From contig CAWCYZ010000002.1 in NCBI GenBank assembly GCA_963799925.1, forward strand, positions 1,488,001-1,552,000: DNA of 64,000 bases, written 5' to 3'. Every line of letters starts with the position of its first letter. Position 1 is the first letter of the stretch. The stretch is from DATBQN01 sp963799925 (lineage in GTDB: Bacteria > Acidobacteriota > Thermoanaerobaculia > Multivoradales > UBA5704). Of the stretch, positions 27,894 to 36,559 are shown piece by piece. The notes under the pieces are model-generated. The model was not told where the DNA came from and made no database searches. It saw only the letters and a list, made by a program, of their open reading frames with translations. A program made the translations under genes and the position numbers.

Positions 27894-29786
27894 GGCTCGC
27901 GCCCGGGCGGCGGGCCGGGCAGGCGGGAGTCTATCCGTTTCGCCGCGGTATTCAGGTCGCGCAGGTCGCGCAGGTCGCGCAGGTCGTGCAGGTCGTGCAG
28001 GTCGTGCGCGGCTCCCGGCGGGCCGGCGGGCGGCAGCGGCGCGCCGGGGCGGCGGCGGAAGACGGTCATGGCGCCGCGGCCGTCGGAGTCGGCGAAGCGC
28101 GCCGCGGCTTCGTAGGCGCGCAGGAACCACGGGCGGGTGACGAGGGGCCGCATCCGGCCGCGGGTGTGGAAGAGCACCCAGGTCGTGGGGCGCGCCAGGA
28201 AGGCGCCCACCAGGTCCCCCTGCTCGACGTAGGGGATCGAGCCCGGCGTCACCAGGCCCAGCAGGTCGACGAGCGGCTGCCGGCCGTAGTAGCCGATCAC
28301 CCCGATCTCGACGTAGGCGACGGCGTCCGCCGGCGCCGAGCGCCGGTGCACGAAGAGCGCCGCCCGGCGGTAGGTCGCGAGGTAGGGGAACCAATGGTAG
28401 GCGCCGAACCAGCCGGCGCTCGCGGGGAGGAGGGAACCTGCCGCGGGGAGAAGCAGGAGCAGGGCGAGCGCCGCGCCGACCCATCTCGCTCCGGCCCGCG
28501 CGAGCAGCGATTGGTCATCCTGAGCGAGAGCGAAGGACCTGGGCGGGGGGCGGCGCGAGATCGATTCGCCAGCGCGCCACCCCTTCCCCCAGGTCCTTCG
28601 CTCTCGCTCAGGATGACAAGGGAAGGGACTCTCTGGATCGAGCGGTTCGCTTCCTGAGCGAGGTTTCTTCGTAGGGGCGGAGCTCGCCTCCGCCCGCATC
28701 GACTCCAGCCGGGCCGCGACCTGCCGCCCTACCCACCCGGCCCCGAAGGGCGCGGCATAGAGGGCCGCGAAGGCGACGGGGAAGGCGTACCAGATGAAGA
28801 ACGGCACGCCGAGGAGGGGATAGAGGACGGCGAGGGCGGCGGCGTAGAGCGCCAGGAGTCGCCCGGCGCGGCCCGCCCCGGCGGCGAGCGCCGGCAGGCC
28901 GGCGAGGCCGAGGGCGGCGATCCATGCCCAGCGCGGCCCCCAGTGCCGGGCGAGGAGGGGGAAGGCGGCGGGCCAGAAGCCGGCGCCGGCCTCCCGCCCG
29001 GCGGCGGCGGCCGCCATGGCGTGCTTGGCGACGCCGGTCTGCGGCAGGGCGCTGCCGAAGGCGGCGAGCGCGGCGAGGAGGCCGGCCGCGATCACCGCGC
29101 CGGCGGCGAGCCCGTAGCGCCAGGGGAGGCGCCGCCGCTCGCGCCAGAGCAGGAGACCGAGGAGGCCGGTGCCGACGGCCGCGTCCGGCCGCAGCCAGAC
29201 GGCGGCGCCGGCGAGGAGGCCGGCCCAGACCTCGCCCGGCGGCCGTTCCGGATCGAGCCGCGCCGCGAGCAGCAGGCAGGCGAGCACCAGGGGCGCCGCG
29301 GCGCCGTGGCTCACCCAGAGGAAGGACGAGGCGAGGGCGAGGGTGCCGCCGGCGAGGGCCTCGGGCAGCCGCCCGCGCCGGCGCGCCGCGGCGAGGAGGA
29401 GCGCGGTGCAGGAGACCATGGCGGCGGCGGTGAGCCAGGTGCCGAGCGCCGGGATCGGGCAGGCGGGTGGCGAGGGTCAGGCCGGCGAGGAGCAGGGCGA
29501 GGCCGGGCTCGGTGGTGCCGAAGACCCGCTCGCCCGGGTTGAAGGCGAAGCCGTGGCCCGCCGCCAGGTTCCAGGCGTAGCGATAGGTGATGAAGAAGTC
29601 GTCGAGCGCGAGACCCGCCAGGCGGCGGGCGAGCCAGGCGGCGAGGAGGGCCCAGGCGAGGACCGCCGCGGCGACGAGAGCGGTGCCGGCGCCGGTCGGG
29701 GCGCTCGCGCCGGCGGGAGCCGCCGGGATGGCCGGAGCGGGCGGCGGGTCTCCCTCCGGCGCCTCAGCGCCTGGCGGCCGGTGCAC
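27890..29786 (-). CDS. Polytopic membrane protein, glycosyltransferase-like (frameshifted)
   Basis: This roughly 630-residue protein has about ten hydrophobic segments. The N-terminus has ALDDFFITYRYAWNLAAGHGFAFNPGERVFGTTEPG, the first-loop pattern of bacterial mannosyltransferase-like (GT-C) proteins (DDxFI.YRY..N...G.G...N.GE.V.GTT). The frame changes near 29449-29453, where one surplus base lies in CCCGGCGC. Inside the gene, codons for about 35 residues are a 104-base palindromic repeat (28514-28617). The end is an HDL/RDL repeat tail. It overlaps the PIG-L gene before it and the binding-protein gene after it. Confidence 0.7.
27953..28006. repeat. 9-bp coding tandem repeat, six copies
   Basis: Six consecutive copies of CAGGTCG(C/T)G lie inside the 3' end of the glycosyltransferase gene. 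On the coding strand they encode (HDL)3(RDL)3, an alternating charged tail. Such 9-base arrays can change length by slippage without breaking the frame. Confidence 0.85.
28514..28617. repeat. Palindromic repeat (30-bp perfect arms) inserted in a coding region
   Basis: GTCATCCTGAGCGAGAGCGA... at 28514-28543 is exactly complementary to 28588-28617, with a 44-base centre. The arm sequence is a variant of the GTCATCCTGAGCGAAGCGAAGGA repeat found across many bacterial phyla. It lies in frame within the glycosyltransferase gene; its translation (CHPERERRTW ... SFALAQDDQ) is recognisable repeat-derived peptide between two transmembrane blocks. Confidence 0.9.
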
Positions 29787-32452
29787 CGTGCCCGAGCGCC
29801 AGCAGGTTGGCGAAGAGCCGGTAGGCGCCGGGGACGCCGGCCGGGAGCTGGCGGAAGAGGGCGAGGCCGGTGTAGACGTAGCGCCCCTGCCCGACCGTCG
29901 CGACGAGGAGGCTCCCCTCGAGCCGCGGGCCGCCGGGGTCGGCCATGGCGAGGAGCGGCTTGTACGCCGGGTCCCAGCTATGGGCGAAGTAGAGGCCGCG
30001 CTCCTGCACCCAGCCCTCCCAGTCGGCGGGGCCGATGCGGTTGGGCGTCGTGAAGACCGGGCTCGACGGATCGAGCAGGGTGACCGCCGCCGTCTCGTCC
30101 GTCACCCGGTCGTGCGGCCGGGCGATGTCGAACGGGAAGGGCGCGTACTTCCCCTCGACGAACGGGTACTGCTGGTACTGGACGATCACCAGGCCGCCGC
30201 GCCGCGCGTAGTCGAGCAGGCGCCCGTTGGCGCGGTCGAGCGCCGGGTCGATCTCGTAGGCGCGGCTGCCGACGACGATCGCGTCGTAGCCCGAGAGGTC
30301 GCCCGCCTCGAGGTCCGCCGGCCGCAGGAGGACGAGCGGCACGCCGACCTGGGCGAGGAATTCGGGCACCCGGTCCGAGGCGCCGCGCACGTAGCCGACG
30401 CGGTGGAGCGGCGGCAGCGCGACGTCCGCCGCGCTCACCTCGACGGTCGAGGGCTCCGGGCGCGGCGTCGGGCGGATGTGCGGGTAGTCGATGACCGGCG
30501 TCGCCAAGGCGATCCGCTCGCCCGAGTCGAGCACCGCCGAGAGGGTGAGCGGGTAGCGGCCGGGCGAGAGGCCGGCGGGGGGCGCGAGCGCCACGTCGAG
30601 GTGGGCCGCGGCGTTGGGCTCGAGCCGGAAGGCGACGGGCGCGACCGCCGGCCAGGCGGGCGGCGCCGTCACCTCGAGCCGGCCGCCCTGGACGTCGGCC
30701 GAGCGCGACGTCAGGGTGACGGCGAGCACGCGGGGCGTCCGGTTGCGCAGCGGCCACATCACCAGATGGTCGGCGAGCGTCACCTCGACCTTCGGCACCA
30801 CGCGGAGCGGCCGCCGCACCTCGCCCAGCGCCTCGTCCTGCCGCTGGTAGACGACCTCGCGGTCGAGGTCGACCTCGACGCCGTGCAGGCGGAAGTGGAA
30901 GCGCGCGGTGAGCGGCGGCGGACCGAACGGCTCGCCGCGCTCGGCGGGCGCCGCCTGCGACCAGTCGTAGAGGTCGCCCCGCATCGGCCGCCGCAGGAAG
31001 TAGGGGAGGGTGAGCGGCGTCCCCGCCGGCACCGGCAGGCTCGATCGGCTCTGCGCCATCTCGCCGGGCGCGAGCCGCGCCGTGGGCGGGATCGGCTCGC
31101 CGGTCGCCACCGGCTGCGCGTCCCCCCAGTCGGCGCGCAGGGCGACGCGGACGTCCTCGACCGCCGCCGTGCCGCCGTTCCAGAGCGTCGTCACGAGCTC
31201 GACCGGCGCTCCCCGGGGTGACCGTCTCGCGGCCGGTGACGGCGTCGACCACGATGCCGGCGGCGGCGGCGAGGCCGGTCTCGGCGACGGCGATCTTCTC
31301 GTCGAGGAGCTCGGCGACAGCGCGCTCGCTGCCGCCGTCGGCGACGCGGGCGCGGGCGGCGCGCAGGTGCCGCAGGATCCCGGCGAGCGGCGCCGCGGCA
31401 TTCTCCAGGTGGGCGGGGGCGAGCGCGGCGCGCGCCTGGAGCGCCAGCGCCTCGGCGGCGGCGAGCTGCTCGGCGACCTCGCGCTTGGCCGGCCCGTCGG
31501 CCAAGGGGGCGGCGATCGCCGCGAGGTGGGTGTCGATCCCCGCGAAGGCGTCTTGGCCCTCCTTGCCGGCGCCGCCCGCCACCCAGGCCAGGCGGTCGCT
31601 CTGGCCGCCGATCTCCTGGATCCGTCCCATGTCCTGCGAGCGGTGCATGCTGCGCGAGGCCATGGCGAGCTGGTAGGACGACTTGCCGGTCAGCGGGTCG
31701 ATGGCGCCGAGCGGCAGGGTGAGCGTCGCCGCGTTCCGGTCGAACCAGGCGCCGCGGTAGAGCGCCTGCGGGCGCCAGGGGACGAGGCCCTCGGCGGCGA
31801 GCTGGGGGAGCGCCGCGGGGTCGCCGGCCAGCCGGTACGCCTCGGGCGCCACGACGCCGGAGGCCTGGTGCTGGCCGTGGCCGGCCTGCGGCGTGCCGGG
31901 GAAGACGGCGACCACGACCTGCGGCTTGAAGCGGCGGATCACCCGCACGGCGTCCTCGATCAGCGCCTCCTTGGGCCACAGGCGGAGCGTCTCGTCGAGC
32001 GAGCGGGTGAAGCCGAAGTCGAAGGCGCGGGAGAAGAACTGGCGGCCGCCGTCGATCTCGCGGGCGGCGAGGAGCTCGCGGGTGCGGATGAGCCCCAGCC
32101 CCACCCCCAGCTCGGGGCCGATCAGGTTCTGCCCCCCCTCGCCGCGCGACAGCGACAGATACGCCGCCTCGGCTCCCAGGCCGCGCGCCATGTAGGTGAG
32201 GAGCGCGGTGTCCTCGTCGTCGGGGTGGGCGCCGATGACGAGCAGGCGCCGGTGGCTGGAGAGCTTGGCGAGCGCGCGGTCGACCGCGGCGAGGCCGCCG
32301 GTCGCGGCCGGCGAGAGCGCCGAGGGCGCCGGCGCCGCGCCGGGGACGCCGCCGACGCCGGCCGACGCGGTCGCGGCGCGGCCGAGGCAGATCACGACGA
32401 CGAGCGCCAGGAGAGCGAGGGCGGAGAGAGCCTCGAGGAGGCGTTGGATCAT
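29764..32452 (-). CDS. PIG-L family deacetylase with long C-terminal region (frameshifted)
   Basis: This is a large (about 895-residue) PIG-L/LmbE protein. A signal anchor (ALSALALLALVVVICLG) is followed by the zinc motif VIGAHPDDEDTALLTYMARG, SLSRGEGGQN, and PGTPQAGHGQHQASG with the third ligand region. The later half has beta-rich segments (ADVQGGRLEVTAPPAW) and a C-terminal GATase1-like part (YDAIVVGSRAYE, RGGLVIVQYQQYPF). The start is ATG 32452. The frame changes near 31214-31220 at a GGGG run after ETVTPG. These proteins remove N-acetyl groups from sugars; the substrate here is unknown. It heads a minus-strand run with the glycosyltransferase and ABC genes. Confidence 0.82.
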
Positions 32453-32609
32453 GGGCCGTTCTCTATCTATATAGGGGAGGAGAGGTCGTGATCCCGCGGC
32501 CGCGGGCATGGGCCGGCGGCGCCGGCGGGAGGAGTCTAGCAGGGCGGCCGCCCTGCGCTGCGATAGACTCGCCGCCATCCTGAGCGCTCGAACGGGGGAC
32601 CGCGACGAG

Positions 32610-34199
32610 ATGAGAGACGCAGCCGAGACGAGGCGCCGCCGGCGCCGGCTCCCCATCCGCCGGTTGGCTCCGGCTCTCTGGACCGCGCTCGCGGTCCTCG
32701 GCCTCGTCTGCGCCCTGGCGCTCGACCCCCATCCGGCGGCGGCGCGGGCGGGCGGCGGCCACAGCTACTCGGGGGGCTCGCACGGCGGCGGCGGGCACAG
32801 CTCGGGCGGCCACTACGGCGGCTTCTCGAGCTCGCGCTCCTACGGCGGCTCGTCGGGGGGGAGCTCGATCGGCTGCGGCGGCTTCTTCTTCCTTCTGATC
32901 CTGGTGATCGTGATCTTCATCGTCATCACGGCGATCAACAAGAACCGCGCCGCCGGCGGGGCGGCCCTCGCCGGCCCGGCGCCCCCGCTGCCGCCTGCTC
33001 CCGCCCCCGACCTCGCGGCGATCCGGGCGATCGACCCCGACTTCTCGACCGTCCTCTTCCGCGACTTCCTCTACGCCCTCTACGCCCGCGCCCACCACGC
33101 GCGCTCGAGCGAGCGCGACCTCGACGCCCTGGCGCCCTACCTCTCGGCCGGCGTGCGCCAGAGCCTCGCCGCCCGGCCGCCGGCGGGCGTCCCGGTGACG
33201 GCGGTGGTGGTCGGCGCGATGCGGGTCGTCGACGTCCGGCTGCCGGCGGCGACGGCGGCCGGCGGGTTGCCGCCGGACGCCGGCATCGGCGTCGAGGTCG
33301 AGTTCGAGGCGGACCTGACCGAGGGCGATCCGGCCGCCGCCCGCGCGCAGTACGTCCGCGAGCGCTGGCGCCTGCTGCGCGCCGCGTCGGCGAAGAGCCG
33401 CACGCCGGAGAACGTGCGGAGCTTCCACTGCCCGCACTGCGGGGCGCCGTTCGCGCCGGCCTCGCCGGCCGAGGGCGAGCGCTGCGCCTACTGCGGCGAG
33501 GTGGTGGGCGGCGGGCGCTTCGACTGGAACGTCCAGGCGGTCTCCGTGCTGGAGTCCGAGGCGCGGCCGCCGGCGCTCACCGGCACCGTCGCCGAGGAGG
33601 GGACGGACGACCCGACGGTCTTCGGCCCCGACCTCGCGGCGCGCCGCGCGGCGCTCCTCGCCGACGACCCGGCGGCGACCGACGAGGCGCTCGCCGCCCG
33701 CCTCGCCCTCATCTACGGCGAGATCAACGCCGCCTGGAACTCGCTCGACCTCGCGAAGGCGCGGCCGTACGTCTCCGACAGCCTGTTCGACTACCTGCAG
33801 TACTGGATCGAGGCGTACCGGCGCCAGGGCCTCAGGAACGTCACCTCGGGCGTCCACATGACCCAGTCGGCGATCGCCAAGGTGGAGCGCGACAGCTACT
33901 ACGACGCCGTGACCTTCCGCGTCTGGGGGACGGGCCCCGATTACACGGTCGAGCAGACGAGCGGCAAGGTGGTCGGCGGCGACGCGCGCCGCGACCGCGC
34001 CTACAGCGAGTACTGGACGCTCATCCGCGGCGCCGGCGCGCGCGGCAAGCCGTCGACCGAGAAGAGCTGCCCCAACTGCGGCGCGCCGCTCGAGATCAAC
34101 ATGGCCGGCGAGTGCGAGCACTGCGGGGCGAAGGTGACGAGCGGCCGCTTCGACTGGGTGCTGTCGGAGATCGAGCAGGACGACTCGTACACCGGCTAG
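32610..34199 (+). CDS. Tim44-like membrane protein with two zinc ribbons (paralog A)
   Basis: This 529-residue protein has a signal/anchor (APALWTALAVLGLVCALAL), a Gly/His/Ser-rich linker (GGGHSYSGGSHGGGGHSSG), a second transmembrane helix (FFFLLILVIVIFIVITAI), then two Tim44-like domains. The first contains IDPDFSTVLFRDFLYALYARAH and the second IYGEINAAWNSLDLAKARPYVSDSLF. Each is followed by a four-Cys ribbon: CPHC...CAYC and CPNC...CEHC. The ATG at 32610 is preferred over an upstream frame start because it begins the charged signal region. It is 45% or more alike, by eye, to the gene at 34844. Function unknown. Confidence 0.7.
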   Translation: MRDAAETRRRRRRLPIRRLAPALWTALAVLGLVCALALDPHPAAARAGGGHSYSGGSHGGGGHSSGGHYGGFSSSRSYGGSSGGSSIGCGGFFFLLILVIVIFIVITAINKNRAAGGAALAGPAPPLPPAPAPDLAAIRAIDPDFSTVLFRDFLYALYARAHHARSSERDLDALAPYLSAGVRQSLAARPPAGVPVTAVVVGAMRVVDVRLPAATAAGGLPPDAGIGVEVEFEADLTEGDPAAARAQYVRERWRLLRAASAKSRTPENVRSFHCPHCGAPFAPASPAEGERCAYCGEVVGGGRFDWNVQAVSVLESEARPPALTGTVAEEGTDDPTVFGPDLAARRAALLADDPAATDEALAARLALIYGEINAAWNSLDLAKARPYVSDSLFDYLQYWIEAYRRQGLRNVTSGVHMTQSAIAKVERDSYYDAVTFRVWGTGPDYTVEQTSGKVVGGDARRDRAYSEYWTLIRGAGARGKPSTEKSCPNCGAPLEINMAGECEHCGAKVTSGRFDWVLSEIEQDDSYTG

Positions 34200-34223
34200 A
34201 GGCCCGCCGGCGGGGAGAGCGAG

Positions 34224-34847
34224 ATGCCCGGCCCGTTCCTCACCGACGAGGCGAAGCGCGCCTTCACCGCCGCCGTCCGCGCCTTCGAGGGCGCCTGCGG
34301 CGCCGAGCTGGTGGTCGCCGTCCACCCGCGCTCGGGCTCCTACCTCGACGCCGACTTGAAAGCCGGGATCGCCGCCGGGCTCCTCGTCCTCGCCGTCCTC
34401 CTCTTCTCCCCCTGGCCCTTCGCCCTCGTCTACTGCCTCGCCGACCCGGTGGTCGCCGGCGGCCTCGCCGTCCTCGCCTCGTCGCGCAGCCGGGCGCTGC
34501 GCCGGCTGCTCACGCCGGCGGCCGAGCGGCGGCGCCGCGTCGAGGCGGCGGCGCGGGCCGTCTTCGTCGACAAGGGCGTCCATCGCACGCGGGCGCGCAA
34601 CGGCATCCTCCTCTACCTCTCGCTCCTCGAGCGCGAGGCCGCGGTGGTGATGGACACCGGGGTCGAGGCGCTCGCCGCGAGCGAGCCGTGGCAGCGGGCC
34701 CTGGGTGAGATCGGGGCGGCGCTCGCCGCGGGCGAGAGGGGTGTCGCCGTCGCGGCGCGGGTGCGCTCGCTCGCCGCCGCCGCCGCCCCTGCCATGCCGC
34801 GCGGCGCCGAGCCGGTGGACGAGCTGCCGGACGAGGTGTGCGAGTGA
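34224..34847 (+). CDS. TPM-domain (TLP18.3/Psb32/MOLO-1) membrane protein
   Basis: This 207-residue protein starts FLTDEAKRAFTAAVRAFEGACGAELVVAVHPRSG, the TPM pattern in which an acidic-helix/strand unit follows the start. Two hydrophobic helices come next (GIAAGLLVLAVLLFSPWPF and VVAGGLAVLASS). The second part has RNGILLYLSLLEREAAVVMDTGVEAL, the second TPM conserved block. It lies between two Tim44-like paralogs; its GAG TGA end overlaps the start of the second one. Confidence 0.75.
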   Translation: MPGPFLTDEAKRAFTAAVRAFEGACGAELVVAVHPRSGSYLDADLKAGIAAGLLVLAVLLFSPWPFALVYCLADPVVAGGLAVLASSRSRALRRLLTPAAERRRRVEAAARAVFVDKGVHRTRARNGILLYLSLLEREAAVVMDTGVEALAASEPWQRALGEIGAALAAGERGVAVAARVRSLAAAAAPAMPRGAEPVDELPDEVCE

Positions 34848-36469
34848 GGCCGGGCCGGCGCTCGCGGCGCGCCGCGAGCGCCCGTATGCCGGGCCGCCGC
34901 CGCGCCGCTCTCATTCTCGCTCTCCTCTCGGCGCTCGCGCTCCTCGCGGTCGCCGGCGCCGGCACGGCGTGGGCGCGGGCGGGAGGAGGCCAGAGCTACG
35001 GCGGGCACTCGGGGAGCGGCGGCGGCGGGGGCGGCGGCGAGCTGATCTTCTTCGTCCTCCGCCTATGGTTCCAGTTCTGCGTCGCCTATCCGCAATTCGG
35101 CATCCCGATCACCGTCGTCGTCGTCGTCGTCTGGGTGCGCTACAAGCGCGTCCATCCGAACGCCACCGAGCACTGGGACACGCGGTCGGCGGCGGCCCGG
35201 CCGGCGGCGGCGGGCCGAGCCGCCTCGCGCGACCTCGAGCCGATCCGTGCCCTCGATCCGGACTTCTCGGGCGTCCTCTTCGAGGACTTCGCCTACGCGC
35301 TCTACGCCCGCGCCCACGAGGCGCGCGCCGATCCCGCCGCGCTCGCCGCCCTCGCCCCCTACCTCTCCGCCGCGGCGCGCGCCCATCTCGCGGCGCGCCG
35401 GCCGCCGGGGGCGCCGGTCGAGGGGGTCGTGATCGGCGCGCTCCGCGTCGTCGACGTCGCCGTGCCGGCGGTGGCCGCGCCGGGCGTGCCGGGAGCCGCG
35501 ACGGCGGCCCCGGCACCGCTTCCCGCATCGCTTCCCGCATCGCTTCCAGGCGCTCGGCCGCAGGTCGAGGTGGGGCTCGAGATCGAGGCCAACATGACGG
35601 TGGGGACCGGCGCCGCGGCGAGCACCCAATACGTCCGCGAGCGCTGGCGCCTGGTGCGCGACGCCGCGGCGAAGAGCCGGCCGCCGACGGCCGTCGGCTC
35701 CTTCCACTGCCCGCACTGCGGCGCGCCGTTCGCCGACACCGGCGGCGGCCGCTGCCAGTACTGCGGCGAGGTGGTGACCGACGGCCGCTTCGACTGGAGC
35801 GCGCGGACGATCGAGGTGGCGGAGGTCGAGGACCGGGCGTCGGCGCTGACCGCCACGGTGGCGGAGCAGGGGACCGATTTCCCGACCGTCTTCCATCCCG
35901 CCTTCGCGGCGCGGCGCGCCGAGCTGCTCGAGGACGATCCGGCGACGACCGACGCGGCGCTCGCGGCGCGCCTCGGCCTCATCTACGAGCGGCTGAACGC
36001 CGCCTGGACCGGGCTCGACCTGGCGCCCGCCCGCCCCTTCGTCTCGGACCGCCTCTTCGAGTACCTCGAGTACTGGATCCGGGCCTACCAGGCCCAGGGC
36101 CTCCGCAACGTCCTCGAAGGCATGCGGCTGACCGACGCCAAGCCGGTCAAGGTGGTCCGCGACCGCTGGTACGACTCGCTCACCTTCCGCCTCTGGGCGA
36201 CCGGGCGCGACTACACCGTGCGCCAGGCGGGGGGCGAGGTGGTGACCGGGAACCCCAAGGCCGACCGCCCCTACTCCGAGTACTGGACGCTCATCCGGAG
36301 CGCCCAGCGGAAGGGCGCGCCGCGCGCCGACGCCACCTGCCCCAACTGCGGCGCCCCGCTCGCGGTCAACATGGCCGGCCACTGCGAGCACTGCGGCGCG
36401 CTCGTCACCCGCGGCGACTTCGACTGGGTGCTGTCGAAGATCGAGCAGGACGACTCGTACGCCGGCTAG
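34844..36469 (+). CDS. Tim44-like membrane protein with two zinc ribbons (paralog B)
   Basis: The layout is that of the gene at 32610: signal region (ALILALLSALALLAVAGAGTAWA), Gly-rich linker, a hydrophobic helix (FGIPITVVVVVVWVRY), two Tim44-like domains and two ribbons (CPHC...CQYC, CPNC...CEHC). Shared blocks with paralog A include YVRERWRL, SFHCPHCGAPF, YCGEVV, YSEYWTLIR and FDWVLS.IEQDDSY.G. The GTG at 34844 overlaps the TPM stop as GTGA; ATG 34886 is an alternative that keeps the signal peptide. About 541 residues. The two paralogs and the TPM gene form one transcription unit. Confidence 0.7.
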   Translation: MRPGRRSRRAASARMPGRRRAALILALLSALALLAVAGAGTAWARAGGGQSYGGHSGSGGGGGGGELIFFVLRLWFQFCVAYPQFGIPITVVVVVVWVRYKRVHPNATEHWDTRSAAARPAAAGRAASRDLEPIRALDPDFSGVLFEDFAYALYARAHEARADPAALAALAPYLSAAARAHLAARRPPGAPVEGVVIGALRVVDVAVPAVAAPGVPGAATAAPAPLPASLPASLPGARPQVEVGLEIEANMTVGTGAAASTQYVRERWRLVRDAAAKSRPPTAVGSFHCPHCGAPFADTGGGRCQYCGEVVTDGRFDWSARTIEVAEVEDRASALTATVAEQGTDFPTVFHPAFAARRAELLEDDPATTDAALAARLGLIYERLNAAWTGLDLAPARPFVSDRLFEYLEYWIRAYQAQGLRNVLEGMRLTDAKPVKVVRDRWYDSLTFRLWATGRDYTVRQAGGEVVTGNPKADRPYSEYWTLIRSAQRKGAPRADATCPNCGAPLAVNMAGHCEHCGALVTRGDFDWVLSKIEQDDSYAG

Positions 36470-36559
36470 ACGCCACGCTCCCTATCCGCGTTCTCGTTCG
36501 CCAAGGCGGATGGAGCCGCCGAACTAACGAATCCCTGGCACCTCGAAGGGAGTGGCATG

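Noticed and set aside
27953..28006. CRISPR-like array
   Set aside because: The unit is 9 bases with no spacers and is in frame within a gene.
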